Made by a program: the position numbers and the translations under genes
Shown here: piece after piece, positions 26,285-35,035 of the stretch
Layout: every line of letters begins with the position of its first letter
Numbering within the stretch: the stretch's first letter is position 1
Assembly (NCBI GenBank): GCA_902775895.1
Contig: CACYNO010000004.1
Span: forward strand, 56,694-120,693
Direction: 5' to 3'
Source: an uncultured Lachnospiraceae bacterium
GTDB taxonomy: Bacteria > Bacillota > Clostridia > Lachnospirales > Lachnospiraceae
Length of the DNA stretch: 64,000 bases
The notes under the pieces: model-generated
Seen by the model: only the letters and a program-made list of their open reading frames with translations
What the model was told of the DNA's origin: nothing
Databases searched by the model: none

Positions 26285-27382
26285 ATGGGTCTTGATTTTA
26301 AAGGCATGCCTGCTCCGTTTAAAGCATTCTTTAACGGAATCTCACAGGTAGTTTTCATTGAGAACACCATTTCGGGTATGATCTTCCTTGCTTCCTTCCT
26401 TCTTGCCGGATTCGAGACATTCAACTGGCAGGTTGGAACATTCGAAGCATGGAGCTACTTCATATTCGTTATCATTGGTGTTAACATTTCGAATCTGACC
26501 GCATACTGCATGGGATGCGACAGAGACGCGATCAAGTCAGGTCTTTTCGGTTTCTGCCCGAACCTGATCGCAATGGGAGCTATTACATTCCAGATTTCAA
26601 ACGGTCACGTTTACAGCTGGACAACAGCTTGGATTTGGCTTCTTGCTGGATGTGTTTTAGTAGTTCCATTACAGCTGTTCATCAACAGATTTTCAAACCA
26701 CCACGGTCTTCCGGGATTCACATTCCCATGGATCACAATGTGCTGGTTCATCGTTCTGATCAGCTTCCAGACAGACCTTTTAACTGTTCCAAGAGCATCA
26801 GCCCTCAACGAGTGGACTAACTCATCAACTGCTGTTATCGGCGGTGACATGGGAGACGCTACTATTTATGCATCTCATCAGGGATGGTATGCGGGCTTCG
26901 ATTCATCAGCTTGGACATGGCAGGATTGGATGCTCTTCGCGACTAACGGTTTCGAGGAGATCTGGGTTGCTGACGGTTGGATCGCATCACTTATCTGTAT
27001 CGCAGGTTATATGTGGCACAACGTTCAGTTTGGTATCAAGGCTTGCATGGCTATGGCATTCACCATCGCATGCGGAATGGTATTCAGTGCAGATATGGGC
27101 ATGATGCACTATGCTCTGTACGGATATCCTTGCCTCCTTACAGTAGGTGCTCTTGACACATTCTGTAAGACGAAGATCAACTCCGGTAGATACTGGTTCC
27201 TGTTCTTCATGGCTTGTCTGTTCACATGTATGCTTAACTACCAGACAACATCTATGTGCGCTATCTTCGGTGTACCCGGATGTACCATCGCATTCGTTCT
27301 CGGTGGATGGCTCATCCTCATCGTTGACAGATGCATGTATGAGTTCGCTGAGAAACGCGGAAAAACAAAATGTAACGCCTGA
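26285..27382 (+). CDS. Urea transporter (UT) family membrane protein
   Basis: 365 residues with about ten hydrophobic segments. The first half contains FNGISQVVFIENTISGMIFL and LFGFCPNLIAMGAITF, and GFTFPWITMCWFIVL; the second half repeats the plan with FEEIWVADGWIASL and YGYPCLLTVGAL, an inverted-duplicate layout typical of UT channels. The usual G-F/Y-N-G motifs are altered (CPNL, PCLL), so substrate may differ from urea. AGGAG 8 bp before ATG 26285 is favoured over the GTG at 26276. A strong promoter, strong RBS and a terminator suggest high expression; no urease genes are in the window. Confidence 0.65.
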   Translation: MGLDFKGMPAPFKAFFNGISQVVFIENTISGMIFLASFLLAGFETFNWQVGTFEAWSYFIFVIIGVNISNLTAYCMGCDRDAIKSGLFGFCPNLIAMGAITFQISNGHVYSWTTAWIWLLAGCVLVVPLQLFINRFSNHHGLPGFTFPWITMCWFIVLISFQTDLLTVPRASALNEWTNSSTAVIGGDMGDATIYASHQGWYAGFDSSAWTWQDWMLFATNGFEEIWVADGWIASLICIAGYMWHNVQFGIKACMAMAFTIACGMVFSADMGMMHYALYGYPCLLTVGALDTFCKTKINSGRYWFLFFMACLFTCMLNYQTTSMCAIFGVPGCTIAFVLGGWLILIVDRCMYEFAEKRGKTKCNA

Positions 27383-27443
27383 CGTTGCAGTTTGATACTT
27401 ACTTTGATGTACAGGGTATTTATTAGACAATAGTCAGACGTTG

Positions 27444-27478
27444 GGGCGGGACTGTTTTATGCAGTCCCGCCCTTTTTT
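27444..27478 (+). terminator. Terminator after the transporter gene
   Basis: Perfect 11-bp stem GGGCGGGACTG/CAGTCCCGCCC with a 7-nt loop and six T. Confidence 0.92.
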
Positions 27479-27565
27479 ATTCTGTTTTTTTCGCATTTAT
27501 TCTTTTTCCGTGCTATAATTAGCAGAAATGAAAAAAGACTTTTTACGAAGGGAAGCAGGAGTAGT

Positions 27566-29071
27566 ATGAAAAAGATAAAGAGAAAGATAATTGCGGGCGC
27601 ATCTTTAGCAGCTGTTGCAGCCGTGACTCTGACAGGATGCGGAAATAAAAAACCGGAAGCAAAGGTTGACGAAAGTAAGAGATCTGCCGTTCACACAGAG
27701 GATCGTTTATTTGTAAATGAGTACACTATGGATGTGACATTATCCCCGGATGAAAATAAAGTTGAGATCATTTCAACTGCAAATGTAGAAAATAATACCG
27801 AGCAAACTATTGATGAGATCATTTTCCTTAATCCGTCTGCAAAGGTTTACGGAAAAGAAGGTAACTCCGGAAAGGGTTGGGAGATTAAAAATATCTATGC
27901 AGGTAGTGATGAATCTTCTAAATTTGAATTCACGCAGGAAGGTAATAATTCAGAGATCATAAAGGTCAAGCTGGGAGATAAAAAGCTTGCACCTAAGGAT
28001 AAGCTTGATATAACTATATCTGTGAATGAGGATATTCCTTTCGGGGATTCACGTTTCGGATTCTTCAATATGGGAAAATACCAGGAATATGTTCTTACAT
28101 CATGTTTCCCCCAGATGGCGGAATACCGTAGCGGTGAATGGATCATAAATGATACCGTGTGGTCCGAAGAAAGGATAAAGGATAACGGGTTATACCAGTT
28201 TACGGATTACCACGTAACGGTTCATGCACCGGAAGGATACCTGGCTGCCGCATCGGGTGTTGAGCAAAAAGAAGAGGACGGAACCATCAAGATCGAAGCA
28301 GTAGATACTGACGATTTTGCAATGGTACTTTGCAACGGATTCCGCTCGGCCTATTATGCGAATGATGATATGACCGCTAATTATTATTTCATAGAAGATT
28401 CCAAGAGTTACAAGGAAGCGAAAGAAGTTGTGGAGATAGTTCTTCCCGTTACTTTTGACTGGATGGTGGATAAGATCGAAAAATATGCCTGGAACCAGTA
28501 CGATATCGTACCCATCTATAATGACAGCGGATGTAATACTTATACAGGTCTTATGACTTTCGGAGCAAAGGATATATACGACGGACTTGACGGTGCAGTA
28601 ATAGATGATTACAGGATCAAGTCGGTTAATGTTTTTGAGGAAGGTATCCTCGATCAGTGGTTCAGCAAGATGACCGGAAGCAACAGGGCGACTGACGGGT
28701 GGCTCTCCAGAGGAATGCTTTTGTGGTTTAACGATTATATAAGCATAAGCGCAACTAACGACAAGCCTGTAAGAAAGATTAAAGACATACTTAATGAAGC
28801 AAAAGAGAAGTATCCTGAAGAGATGAACATGAAACTTAATGATAAGTTTAAGGATGCGGAGACGGCGTATATAGTTGACACTTATAAAGGAGCCGAGTTC
28901 CTTGAAGCTCTTCACGGCGAATTGGGAGATGAAGATTTTACCATTGTTATGAATGAATTCATGAATGAGTTTATGTTTAAAGATGCAAAATCACAGGATT
29001 TCATAAACACCCTGATGAAGCACGATAACGGAAAGATCCAGGCTATCGTGGATGATTATTTTAATAAATAA
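27566..29071 (+). CDS. Lipoprotein resembling an M1 aminopeptidase, catalytic residues lost
   Basis: 501 residues with a lipobox (LTGC near residue 25). The N-terminal part looks like the beta-saddle domain of M1 peptidases (MDVTLSPDENKVEIISTANVENNT...IIFLNPSAKVYG). The catalytic region would align HExxH with EEGILDQWF near residues 358-366, so both His and the Glu are replaced (E, G, D); the third ligand Glu in the WLSEG motif reads Arg in WLSRGMLLWF. The C-terminal helical part remains. So it may be a non-catalytic peptide- or protein-binding lipoprotein. Homology assignment is by eye, hence the caution. Confidence 0.7.
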   Translation: MKKIKRKIIAGASLAAVAAVTLTGCGNKKPEAKVDESKRSAVHTEDRLFVNEYTMDVTLSPDENKVEIISTANVENNTEQTIDEIIFLNPSAKVYGKEGNSGKGWEIKNIYAGSDESSKFEFTQEGNNSEIIKVKLGDKKLAPKDKLDITISVNEDIPFGDSRFGFFNMGKYQEYVLTSCFPQMAEYRSGEWIINDTVWSEERIKDNGLYQFTDYHVTVHAPEGYLAAASGVEQKEEDGTIKIEAVDTDDFAMVLCNGFRSAYYANDDMTANYYFIEDSKSYKEAKEVVEIVLPVTFDWMVDKIEKYAWNQYDIVPIYNDSGCNTYTGLMTFGAKDIYDGLDGAVIDDYRIKSVNVFEEGILDQWFSKMTGSNRATDGWLSRGMLLWFNDYISISATNDKPVRKIKDILNEAKEKYPEEMNMKLNDKFKDAETAYIVDTYKGAEFLEALHGELGDEDFTIVMNEFMNEFMFKDAKSQDFINTLMKHDNGKIQAIVDDYFNK

Positions 29072-29080
29072 AAACCAATA

Positions 29081-29109
29081 AAAAATGAGGTCCTTCGGGC
29101 CTCATTTTT
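29081..29109. terminator. Bidirectional terminator
   Basis: AAAAATGAGG/CCTCATTTTT stem with a C-UUCG-G-type tetraloop, lying between convergent genes. Confidence 0.9.
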
Positions 29110-29473
29110 CGTTGCTCTTTTTTCCCTTGTTTATGATAGCGTTTATTATCAGACCGATAAAGAATGACGGGAAGATACAAAGCAGTGCATAAGCAACAGC
29201 TCCCGTGGCAATACCGATGATGATGCCGACAACCGTACCGATAAGTACGCATATGGAAATGGTTTTGGAAAATCTGTATGCGTCTTTATTGTTTTCTTTG
29301 AGAGTTCCTTTATATTTTCCGTACCTGCTGAAAAGGTTCTTGCTCTGGTTGTTAGGATTATCGGTAGTGATATTTTCCGCAGCTTCTTTGTTATAAGCCT
29401 CTTCTTTTATTTTTTCTTCGTTAACTTCGTCGGCTCTTTTGCCGTACTGTCTGAATTCGTTCTGGTCATCCAT
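29102..29473 (-). CDS. Small membrane protein, unknown function
   Basis: 123 residues. Charged, Glu/Lys/Asn-rich N-terminal cytoplasmic part (1-65) and two closely spaced hydrophobic helices (about 70-112: ISICVLIGTVVGIIIGIA and YALLCIFPSFFIGLII), then a basic tail NKGKKSNEK. I do not recognise the family. It is convergent with the M1-like lipoprotein and divergent from the phosphatase at 29582. Confidence 0.65.
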   Translation of the reverse strand: MDDQNEFRQYGKRADEVNEEKIKEEAYNKEAAENITTDNPNNQSKNLFSRYGKYKGTLKENNKDAYRFSKTISICVLIGTVVGIIIGIATGAVAYALLCIFPSFFIGLIINAIINKGKKSNEK

Positions 29474-29581
29474 GATATATTCTCATCCCCTGAATTATTA
29501 TTTCTGATTATGATAGCATATATTTTAATTTTCTGCTACATTGTATAGTATGGTTTTTAAATAACATGATTGGAGTAAGAG

Positions 29582-30034
29582 ATGAAAAGGATACTTTTTG
29601 TATGTTACGGGAATATATGTCGCTCGCCCATGGCGGAATTTATCATGAAAGATATAATAGAGCAGGCAGGAAAGAGTGATGATTATTATGTGGAGTCCGC
29701 TGCCACCAGCGGAGAAAATATCGGCTGGGGAGTTTACGGACCTGCAAGACAGGAGATTGAAGATCACGGACTTGATTGCTCTGAAAAGACAGCAAGGCGT
29801 ATCTGTCCGAAAGATTACGAAAACTTTGACCTGATCGTAGGTATGGATTCTCAAAACATCGCAAACATGCGAAGAGAGTTCGGTGGTGATCCGGATGGAA
29901 AGATAAAGAAGCTTCTCGAGTACGCGGGAGATACAAATGACGTGGCAGACCCGTGGTATACAAGGGATTTTGCCAAAACATGGGATGACATATCACGGGG
30001 CTGCGGGGCTATGGCAAAGGAGCTTGAAATTTGA
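29582..30034 (+). CDS. Low-molecular-weight protein-tyrosine phosphatase
   Basis: 150 residues, full family length. The P-loop VCYGNICRSPMAEF begins near residue 7 with the nucleophilic Cys and Arg, and the general acid loop is DPWYTRDF. Dephosphorylates phosphotyrosine of proteins (often capsule or exopolysaccharide kinases) but could be an arginine phosphatase; no kinase gene is adjacent. GGAGTAAGAG before the ATG is a fair RBS. Confidence 0.92.
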   Translation: MKRILFVCYGNICRSPMAEFIMKDIIEQAGKSDDYYVESAATSGENIGWGVYGPARQEIEDHGLDCSEKTARRICPKDYENFDLIVGMDSQNIANMRREFGGDPDGKIKKLLEYAGDTNDVADPWYTRDFAKTWDDISRGCGAMAKELEI

Positions 30035-30087
30035 TATTATAACACTTGGGATTAAATGGACAATTTTAAAGTGAAAGGATCAGACGA

Positions 30088-31551
30088 ATGGAAGAATCCG
30101 GAAAAATAAAAGAAACTGCCTGTCAATGCGATATATACCATGAAACGGGGCTCGGGGAAGAATGCGGTGTTATGGCTGCATATGACTTTGACGGAGGCGA
30201 TGTTGCATCAAGTATCTACTACGGTCTTTTTGCACTTCAGCACAGAGGACAGGATTCCTGCGGTATAGCATCAAGTGATACGGAAGGACCGGGCAAAGTA
30301 TTATCTCATAAAGGAATGGGGCTTCTGAACGAGGTTTTCAACAGTGAAAGTCTTGAAAAACTCACAGGTAATCTCGGGGTGGGTCATGTAAGGTATCCCA
30401 CAGCAGGGACCAGCGGTATTGAGAATGCCCAGCCTCTTGTTTTAAATTATGTTAAGGGAACCCTAAGCCTTTCCCTGAACGGTAACCTTCTTAATGCGAA
30501 AAGACTGCGTGATGAATTGTCCTATAAAGGTGCTATTTTCCAGACTAAGTGTGATGCCGAGCTTATAGCATATCTTATAGCGCGTGAAAGGATAGAGACA
30601 TCAAGTGTTGAGGATGCGGTTTTTAACGCCTGTAAGCAACTATCGGGGGCATATTCTTTTGTGGTGAACAGTCCGAGGAAGATGATCGGCGTACGTGATC
30701 CCCACGGTTTCAGACCGCTCTGTATCGGCAAACGCGATAATACATATTTTATTACATCCGAGACATGTGCCCTTGATACCATAGGTGCCGAGTTTGTAAG
30801 GGATATTGAGCCGGGCGAGATCGTAACAGTATCTCCCGAGGAGGGTGAAAGCGGAATAAAGTCAAATAAGGAGCTGCAGATCGAGAAGCCTGCAAGCTGT
30901 ATATTTGAGTATATATATTTTGCAAGGCCTGATAGTGTAATTGACGGCGTTGGTGTATACGGTTCAAGAGTACAGGCAGGAAAGATACTGGCAAGAAGGC
31001 ATCCTGCCGATGCGGATCTGGTGGTTGGCGTGCCTGATTCCGGTTCGCCTGCCGGACTTGGTTATTCTCTTGGTTCGGGAATACCCCACGGAAACGGCTT
31101 TATTAAAAACAACTACGTTGGAAGGACGTTTATAAAGCCCAAGCAGTCCCAGAGGGAAAGGGCGGTATCCGTCAAACTGAACGTGCTTAAGGAAGCCGTT
31201 GAAGGCAAGAGAGTGGTCATGGTGGACGATTCCATCGTGCGAGGTACCACCAGTGCAAGGATTGTAAAGGCCTTAAGAGCCGCCGGAGCCACGGAAGTAC
31301 ATGTAAGGATCAGTTCTCCGCTTTTCCTGCATCCTTGTTTCTACGGAACGGATATCCCGTCACAGGAGCACCTGATAGCAAATAACAGGACAGTGGATGA
31401 AATTTGCGAGATAATCGGTGCTGATTCACTCGGGTTTATGGAACTTGAGGATCTGGATGAGATCGTGGAGAACAAGGTTAAGTATTGTGATGCTTGCTTT
31501 TCCGGTAACTTTCCGGAACTTCCGGAAGACTACGAGTCGCGTAAGATATGA
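30088..31551 (+). CDS. purF: Amidophosphoribosyltransferase
   Basis: 487 residues. Transfers glutamine amide nitrogen to PRPP, the first committed step of purine synthesis. The N-terminal glutaminase domain opens at the conserved Cys in GEECGVMAAYDF, so an approximately 25-residue propeptide is probably removed, as in the Bacillus-type enzyme. The C-terminal PRTase has the PRPP loop VVMVDDSIVRGTTS. Cys residues in CIFEYIYFARPDS, HPCFYG and YCDACFSG are those that bind a [4Fe-4S] cluster in this class. AAAGGAT lies 10 bp before the ATG. Confidence 0.96.
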   Translation: MEESGKIKETACQCDIYHETGLGEECGVMAAYDFDGGDVASSIYYGLFALQHRGQDSCGIASSDTEGPGKVLSHKGMGLLNEVFNSESLEKLTGNLGVGHVRYPTAGTSGIENAQPLVLNYVKGTLSLSLNGNLLNAKRLRDELSYKGAIFQTKCDAELIAYLIARERIETSSVEDAVFNACKQLSGAYSFVVNSPRKMIGVRDPHGFRPLCIGKRDNTYFITSETCALDTIGAEFVRDIEPGEIVTVSPEEGESGIKSNKELQIEKPASCIFEYIYFARPDSVIDGVGVYGSRVQAGKILARRHPADADLVVGVPDSGSPAGLGYSLGSGIPHGNGFIKNNYVGRTFIKPKQSQRERAVSVKLNVLKEAVEGKRVVMVDDSIVRGTTSARIVKALRAAGATEVHVRISSPLFLHPCFYGTDIPSQEHLIANNRTVDEICEIIGADSLGFMELEDLDEIVENKVKYCDACFSGNFPELPEDYESRKI

Positions 31552-31566
31552 TTTTTCAAAAACTTC

Positions 31567-31596
31567 TTGACATGAGTTCTATGGCTGTAATATAAT
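31567..31596 (+). promoter_or_regulatory. Promoter of the tRNA-Val/tRNA-Met pair
   Basis: Consensus TTGACA (31567-31572), 18-bp spacer, consensus TATAAT (31591-31596), about 38 bp upstream of tRNA-Val. Confidence 0.8.
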
Positions 31597-31633
31597 AGCC
31601 AGGCGGTGCTTTTGAATAAGGTGCCCACTTTTT

Positions 31634-31706
31634 GGGGTCATAGCTCAGCTGGGAGAGCATCTGCCTTACAAGCAGAGGGTCATAGGTTCGAGCCCTATTG
31701 GCCCCA
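31634..31706 (+). tRNA. tRNA-Val (anticodon UAC)
   Basis: 73-nt cloverleaf: acceptor GGGGTCA/TGGCCCC with discriminator A, anticodon stem TCTGC/GCAGA with loop CTTACAA, T-loop GGTTCGAGCC. CCA not encoded. Confidence 0.97.
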
Positions 31707-31750
31707 TATTTTACAAATGCAGTCGGGATATTTTCCGGTTGCTTATATAT

Positions 31751-31824
31751 GGCGAGATAGCTCAGTTGGCTAGAGCACACGGTTCATACCCGTGGTGTCG
31801 GGAGTTCAAGTCTCCCTCTCGCTA
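31751..31824 (+). tRNA. tRNA-Met (anticodon CAU, elongator type)
   Basis: 74-nt cloverleaf: acceptor GGCGAGA/TCTCGCT (G-U terminal pair), anticodon stem CACGG/CCGTG with loop TTCATAC, T-loop GAGTTCAAGTCTC. No C1-A72 mismatch or GGG/CCC anticodon stem of initiators. A lysidine tRNA-Ile cannot be fully ruled out. 44 bp downstream of tRNA-Val, no promoter between. Confidence 0.93.
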
Positions 31825-31938
31825 CTTGAATAAATTGACACATTGTCATAGACTGATTGCATAAGCATCAGGTTACGGCGTGTGTCTTTTTTTGTTAAGG
31901 TAATGGGAGATGTCTCATGCCGGTTTATCGGGGGAACT

Positions 31939-33798
31939 ATGAATTTTAAAATCGGAAGATTTCACATAGAAATACGGACGGAAATGATAAAAATGGCTAT
32001 TTATTTCGGAATAGTAGTTGTTTTATTATTTGCCCTGCGCCCGCTTATAGGGACTGAGAATGCCATGGTGCTTTCAAACAGTTTTATGATCATTCCCATG
32101 TCTTTGTCAAATGATTATACAACAAAATTCAAATACAATTTTATGTATTTCAGTATAGTATACACCGGTTTCGGGATCGCGGCATGGATTGCGGATTTAC
32201 ATCTCGTATCAAAAGGTATAGTGCTTTTTCTTGTGGTCCTGTTTCTGGCTTATTCGCTTAACAGAGGCCGGAAGAAACCGCTTTATATAACTTTTTCCAT
32301 TAACTTTATTGTTATCGTGTACAATCCGGTGACGGGAATGAATCTTTTGGTCCGTCTGATAATACTTGAATCCTTTGTTGTTGCCATGATGATCGCGCAG
32401 TGGATCTTCAACAGGAAGCGTTACAGGCATGTTGTCAAATTCAGCGTGCGACGTGTCAGTGACGAGATCGAGGAATATATAGATCTGTCCATGAACGGTA
32501 TTTCTTTAGAGGAAAATGAGAATCTGTATAAAGATGTTGATGAAAGGATAACATCAAGCAGTTCTCTTTTCTTCACGAAGTTTGACCAGATAAGAAAATG
32601 GGACAGAGGCAGCCAGTATCTCAGGCTGCTTTCAATTTTAAAAAGACTTGCCCGCATCATGTACCGTTACAATAAAAGCGGGAAGAGATTCCATGAAGAT
32701 ACTTACATCAGGATGAAAGAGATCATAAAAGATGTAGATAATTTCAATTTTGAAAAGAAGAGCTTTGACGGTTTGCTGGAGGATTTCGGCAGACTGAGTC
32801 TGGAATCAGTAAGTGAGATACAGGGACTTGAGATAGACAACGAACTGGAATTGTTTAAGTCTGATAAAAGCAGTATTGAAAAAGCCTACACCAGAGGGAA
32901 AAACAGGTTTAACAAATATCAGTTTTTATTTTCTCTCAAGACTGCGATAATGGCATCGGTAGGTGTGATGATAATGGAAGCTTTCCATCTTCCTTATGCA
33001 TACTGGTTTTTTATAAATGTATGTGTATTGTCACAGCCTTTCTCCGAGCTTGGCAGAAAAAAGAGTTCAGAAAGGATATTCAATACCGTTCTTGCAACAG
33101 GGATGATATTCGTGGCATTTCATATAACGGGATTCGTGTGGGTGCATGTGATCATACTTGTTGCTTTGGTGATGCTGGGAGACCGTCTGTTTAAGTTTAA
33201 CTTTTTTACCATTTATTCGGCCTTTATGGCATTGCTTCTGGGGAATATAATGGGACAGGGAAGTCTGGAAGAACTTTCTGTTCTCAGGCTGCTGTACGTG
33301 GCGGTAGCGTCAGGTGTTGTCATGCTCGTGGATCATTTTGCGTCAAACAGAAAAATGCGGAATGTCTTTGACGGTATGCTGAAAGAAGCGTACGCCCTGA
33401 ATGCCGGGATAGTTGAGGATATATTGTCGGATGAATTTTCCGGTAAAAAACTTAAAAAACTTTTTGATGCAAAAATAAATGTAAACTCGTCCATAAAGAA
33501 TATGCGAGCATATTATACGCAAAAGGTACTGGACGAGTATATGCTTAACGAACAGACGATGGTAAGGATGTATAATGCCGTGTATGAGTATGTGGTAAAA
33601 AACACCGGACAGGCAAAAGAGATACAGGCCCTGTTTTTAAGTTGTTTAAGGGATAATGATTTTGAAAAACTTTACGGAAAGGTTTCCGGGAAAAATATCT
33701 ATGCGGTTTTCGTCTTATATGATCTTTATGAAACACTGCAGGCATCAGAAGAACTGATAACAAAGATGCGTGACAATCTAAAGGAGGATGCAGCCTGA
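31939..33798 (+). CDS. FUSC family membrane protein
   Basis: 619 residues. Two hydrophobic clusters: an N-terminal set of about five helices (from MAIYFGIVVVLLFALRPLIG to VRLIILESFVV) and a second set near 350-470 (TAIMASVGVMIMEAFHL, TGMIFVAFHITGFVWVHVIILVALVML, AFMALLLGNIMG), joined by a long soluble helical region. This is the FUSC/aromatic acid exporter (AaeB/YccS-like) plan; substrate unknown. ATG 31939 after GGGGGA is preferred over GTG 31882 because FUSC chains begin with a basic lead such as MNFKIGRFHIEIR, though the RBS spacing is tight. Confidence 0.8.
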   Translation: MNFKIGRFHIEIRTEMIKMAIYFGIVVVLLFALRPLIGTENAMVLSNSFMIIPMSLSNDYTTKFKYNFMYFSIVYTGFGIAAWIADLHLVSKGIVLFLVVLFLAYSLNRGRKKPLYITFSINFIVIVYNPVTGMNLLVRLIILESFVVAMMIAQWIFNRKRYRHVVKFSVRRVSDEIEEYIDLSMNGISLEENENLYKDVDERITSSSSLFFTKFDQIRKWDRGSQYLRLLSILKRLARIMYRYNKSGKRFHEDTYIRMKEIIKDVDNFNFEKKSFDGLLEDFGRLSLESVSEIQGLEIDNELELFKSDKSSIEKAYTRGKNRFNKYQFLFSLKTAIMASVGVMIMEAFHLPYAYWFFINVCVLSQPFSELGRKKSSERIFNTVLATGMIFVAFHITGFVWVHVIILVALVMLGDRLFKFNFFTIYSAFMALLLGNIMGQGSLEELSVLRLLYVAVASGVVMLVDHFASNRKMRNVFDGMLKEAYALNAGIVEDILSDEFSGKKLKKLFDAKINVNSSIKNMRAYYTQKVLDEYMLNEQTMVRMYNAVYEYVVKNTGQAKEIQALFLSCLRDNDFEKLYGKVSGKNIYAVFVLYDLYETLQASEELITKMRDNLKEDAA

Positions 33799-33875
33799 CG
33801 GCAGTTGTTTTCAACTTTTAAAAATCCGATCGTTATGTTAAAATTAAGCAGATATAACCGCAAAAGGGGGATTTT

Positions 33876-34346
33876 ATGCGTATAGGGATGGGATATGATG
33901 TACACAGACTGGGACCGGACAGAGACCTGATCATAGGCGGTGTAAAGATACCGTATGAGAAAGGTCTTATCGGGCACTCTGATGCAGATGTGCTCCTTCA
34001 TGCCATAACTGATGCCATACTCGGCGCGGCGGCCATGGGTGATATAGGAAAACTTTTTCCCGATACGGATGACACCTTTAAAGGAGCCGACAGCCTGGTG
34101 CTTATGGGCAAGGCTTATGACCGGGTGCAAAATAAGGGCTTTTCCGTTGAAAACATCGATGCCACTATCATTGCGCAGGCACCGAAGATGCGCCCCTTTA
34201 TAGATGAGATGCGTGAAAACATCGCAGGGGTTCTCGGAATAAACATCGACCGTGTAAATGTAAAGGCGACTACAGAAGAAGGTTTGGGATTTACGGGAAA
34301 CGGCGAAGGGATATCAGCCCAGGCCGTTTGCCTCCTTGCAGAATAA
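33876..34346 (+). CDS. ispF: 2-C-methyl-D-erythritol 2,4-cyclodiphosphate synthase
   Basis: 156 residues, full length. MEP pathway enzyme. Zinc ligands in GMGYDVHRL and [22 protein letters not shown] and the CDP-binding [10 protein letters not shown] are intact. AAAGGGGG lies 7 bp before the ATG. First gene of the ispF-cysE-cysS-mrnC-rlmB block; the stop is only 18 bp from the cysE ATG. Confidence 0.97.
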   Translation: MRIGMGYDVHRLGPDRDLIIGGVKIPYEKGLIGHSDADVLLHAITDAILGAAAMGDIGKLFPDTDDTFKGADSLVLMGKAYDRVQNKGFSVENIDATIIAQAPKMRPFIDEMRENIAGVLGINIDRVNVKATTEEGLGFTGNGEGISAQAVCLLAE

Positions 34347-34363
34347 AAAAAGGACAGATGACT

Positions 34364-35035
34364 ATGGAAAAAGTATCATTCAATGATTATATAGAGCAGC
34401 AGTATGAGCTGATAAAAAAGCGTGATCCTGCAATAAAGACCATTAAGGAGGTAAAGCTTTACCCCAGCTTCTGGGCTGTGTGGGAATATATGAAAGCCCA
34501 CGAACTTTTCCTGCAGGGTAAGTTTTACGAGGCTCGGAAGGTTTCCCAGCAGGCGGCAAGGGATACGGGTATAGAGATCCATCCCGGAGCCACCATAGGT
34601 GAAAACTTCTTTGTTGACCACGGGCACGGAGTTGTCGTCGGTGAGACTACGATCATAGGAGATAATGTGACTCTTTACCAGCAGGTGACCCTGGGAGGTA
34701 CGGGAAAAGAACACGGAAAAAGGCATCCCACTGTCGGCAATAATGTCCTTATCGGTGCCGGAGCTAAGGTACTGGGTTCCATCACCATAGGAGACAATGT
34801 AAAGGTTGGGGCAGGAAGCGTGGTAATTACGGATGTTCCGTCCAACACTACAGTTGTGGGAGTTCCGGGACGGATAGTGCGTATGGACAATGTCAAGGTC
34901 GAGATCGAAGATCTTGATCAGGTGGACATTCCCGATCCCATTTCCGTGGATATCATGGCTCTTAAGCGTGACAACGAAGAGATGCGGAAGTGTCTGCACA
35001 AGCTTGAAAAACTTTTAAAAAAGGAATCTGACTGA
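34364..35035 (+). CDS. cysE: Serine O-acetyltransferase
   Basis: 223 residues from ATG 34364, comparable to the short Bacillus enzyme. Converts L-serine and acetyl-CoA to O-acetylserine. Left-handed beta-helix hexapeptide repeats include [20 protein letters not shown] (catalytic His/Asp), [13 protein letters not shown] and [15 protein letters not shown] about 9 bp upstream favours 34364 over the frame start at 34328, which overlaps ispF. Its stop overlaps the cysS ATG (TGATG), so the two are translationally coupled; no cysteine T-box was found upstream. Confidence 0.95.
   Translation: MEKVSFNDYIEQQYELIKKRDPAIKTIKEVKLYPSFWAVWEYMKAHELFLQGKFYEARKVSQQAARDTGIEIHPGATIGENFFVDHGHGVVVGETTIIGDNVTLYQQVTLGGTGKEHGKRHPTVGNNVLIGAGAKVLGSITIGDNVKVGAGSVVITDVPSNTTVVGVPGRIVRMDNVKVEIEDLDQVDIPDPISVDIMALKRDNEEMRKCLHKLEKLLKKESD

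Noticed and set aside
31556-31780. 74-codon minus-strand ORF crossing tRNA-Val and tRNA-Met
   Set aside because: Reads through tRNA genes; tRNA cloverleaf evidence outweighs it.
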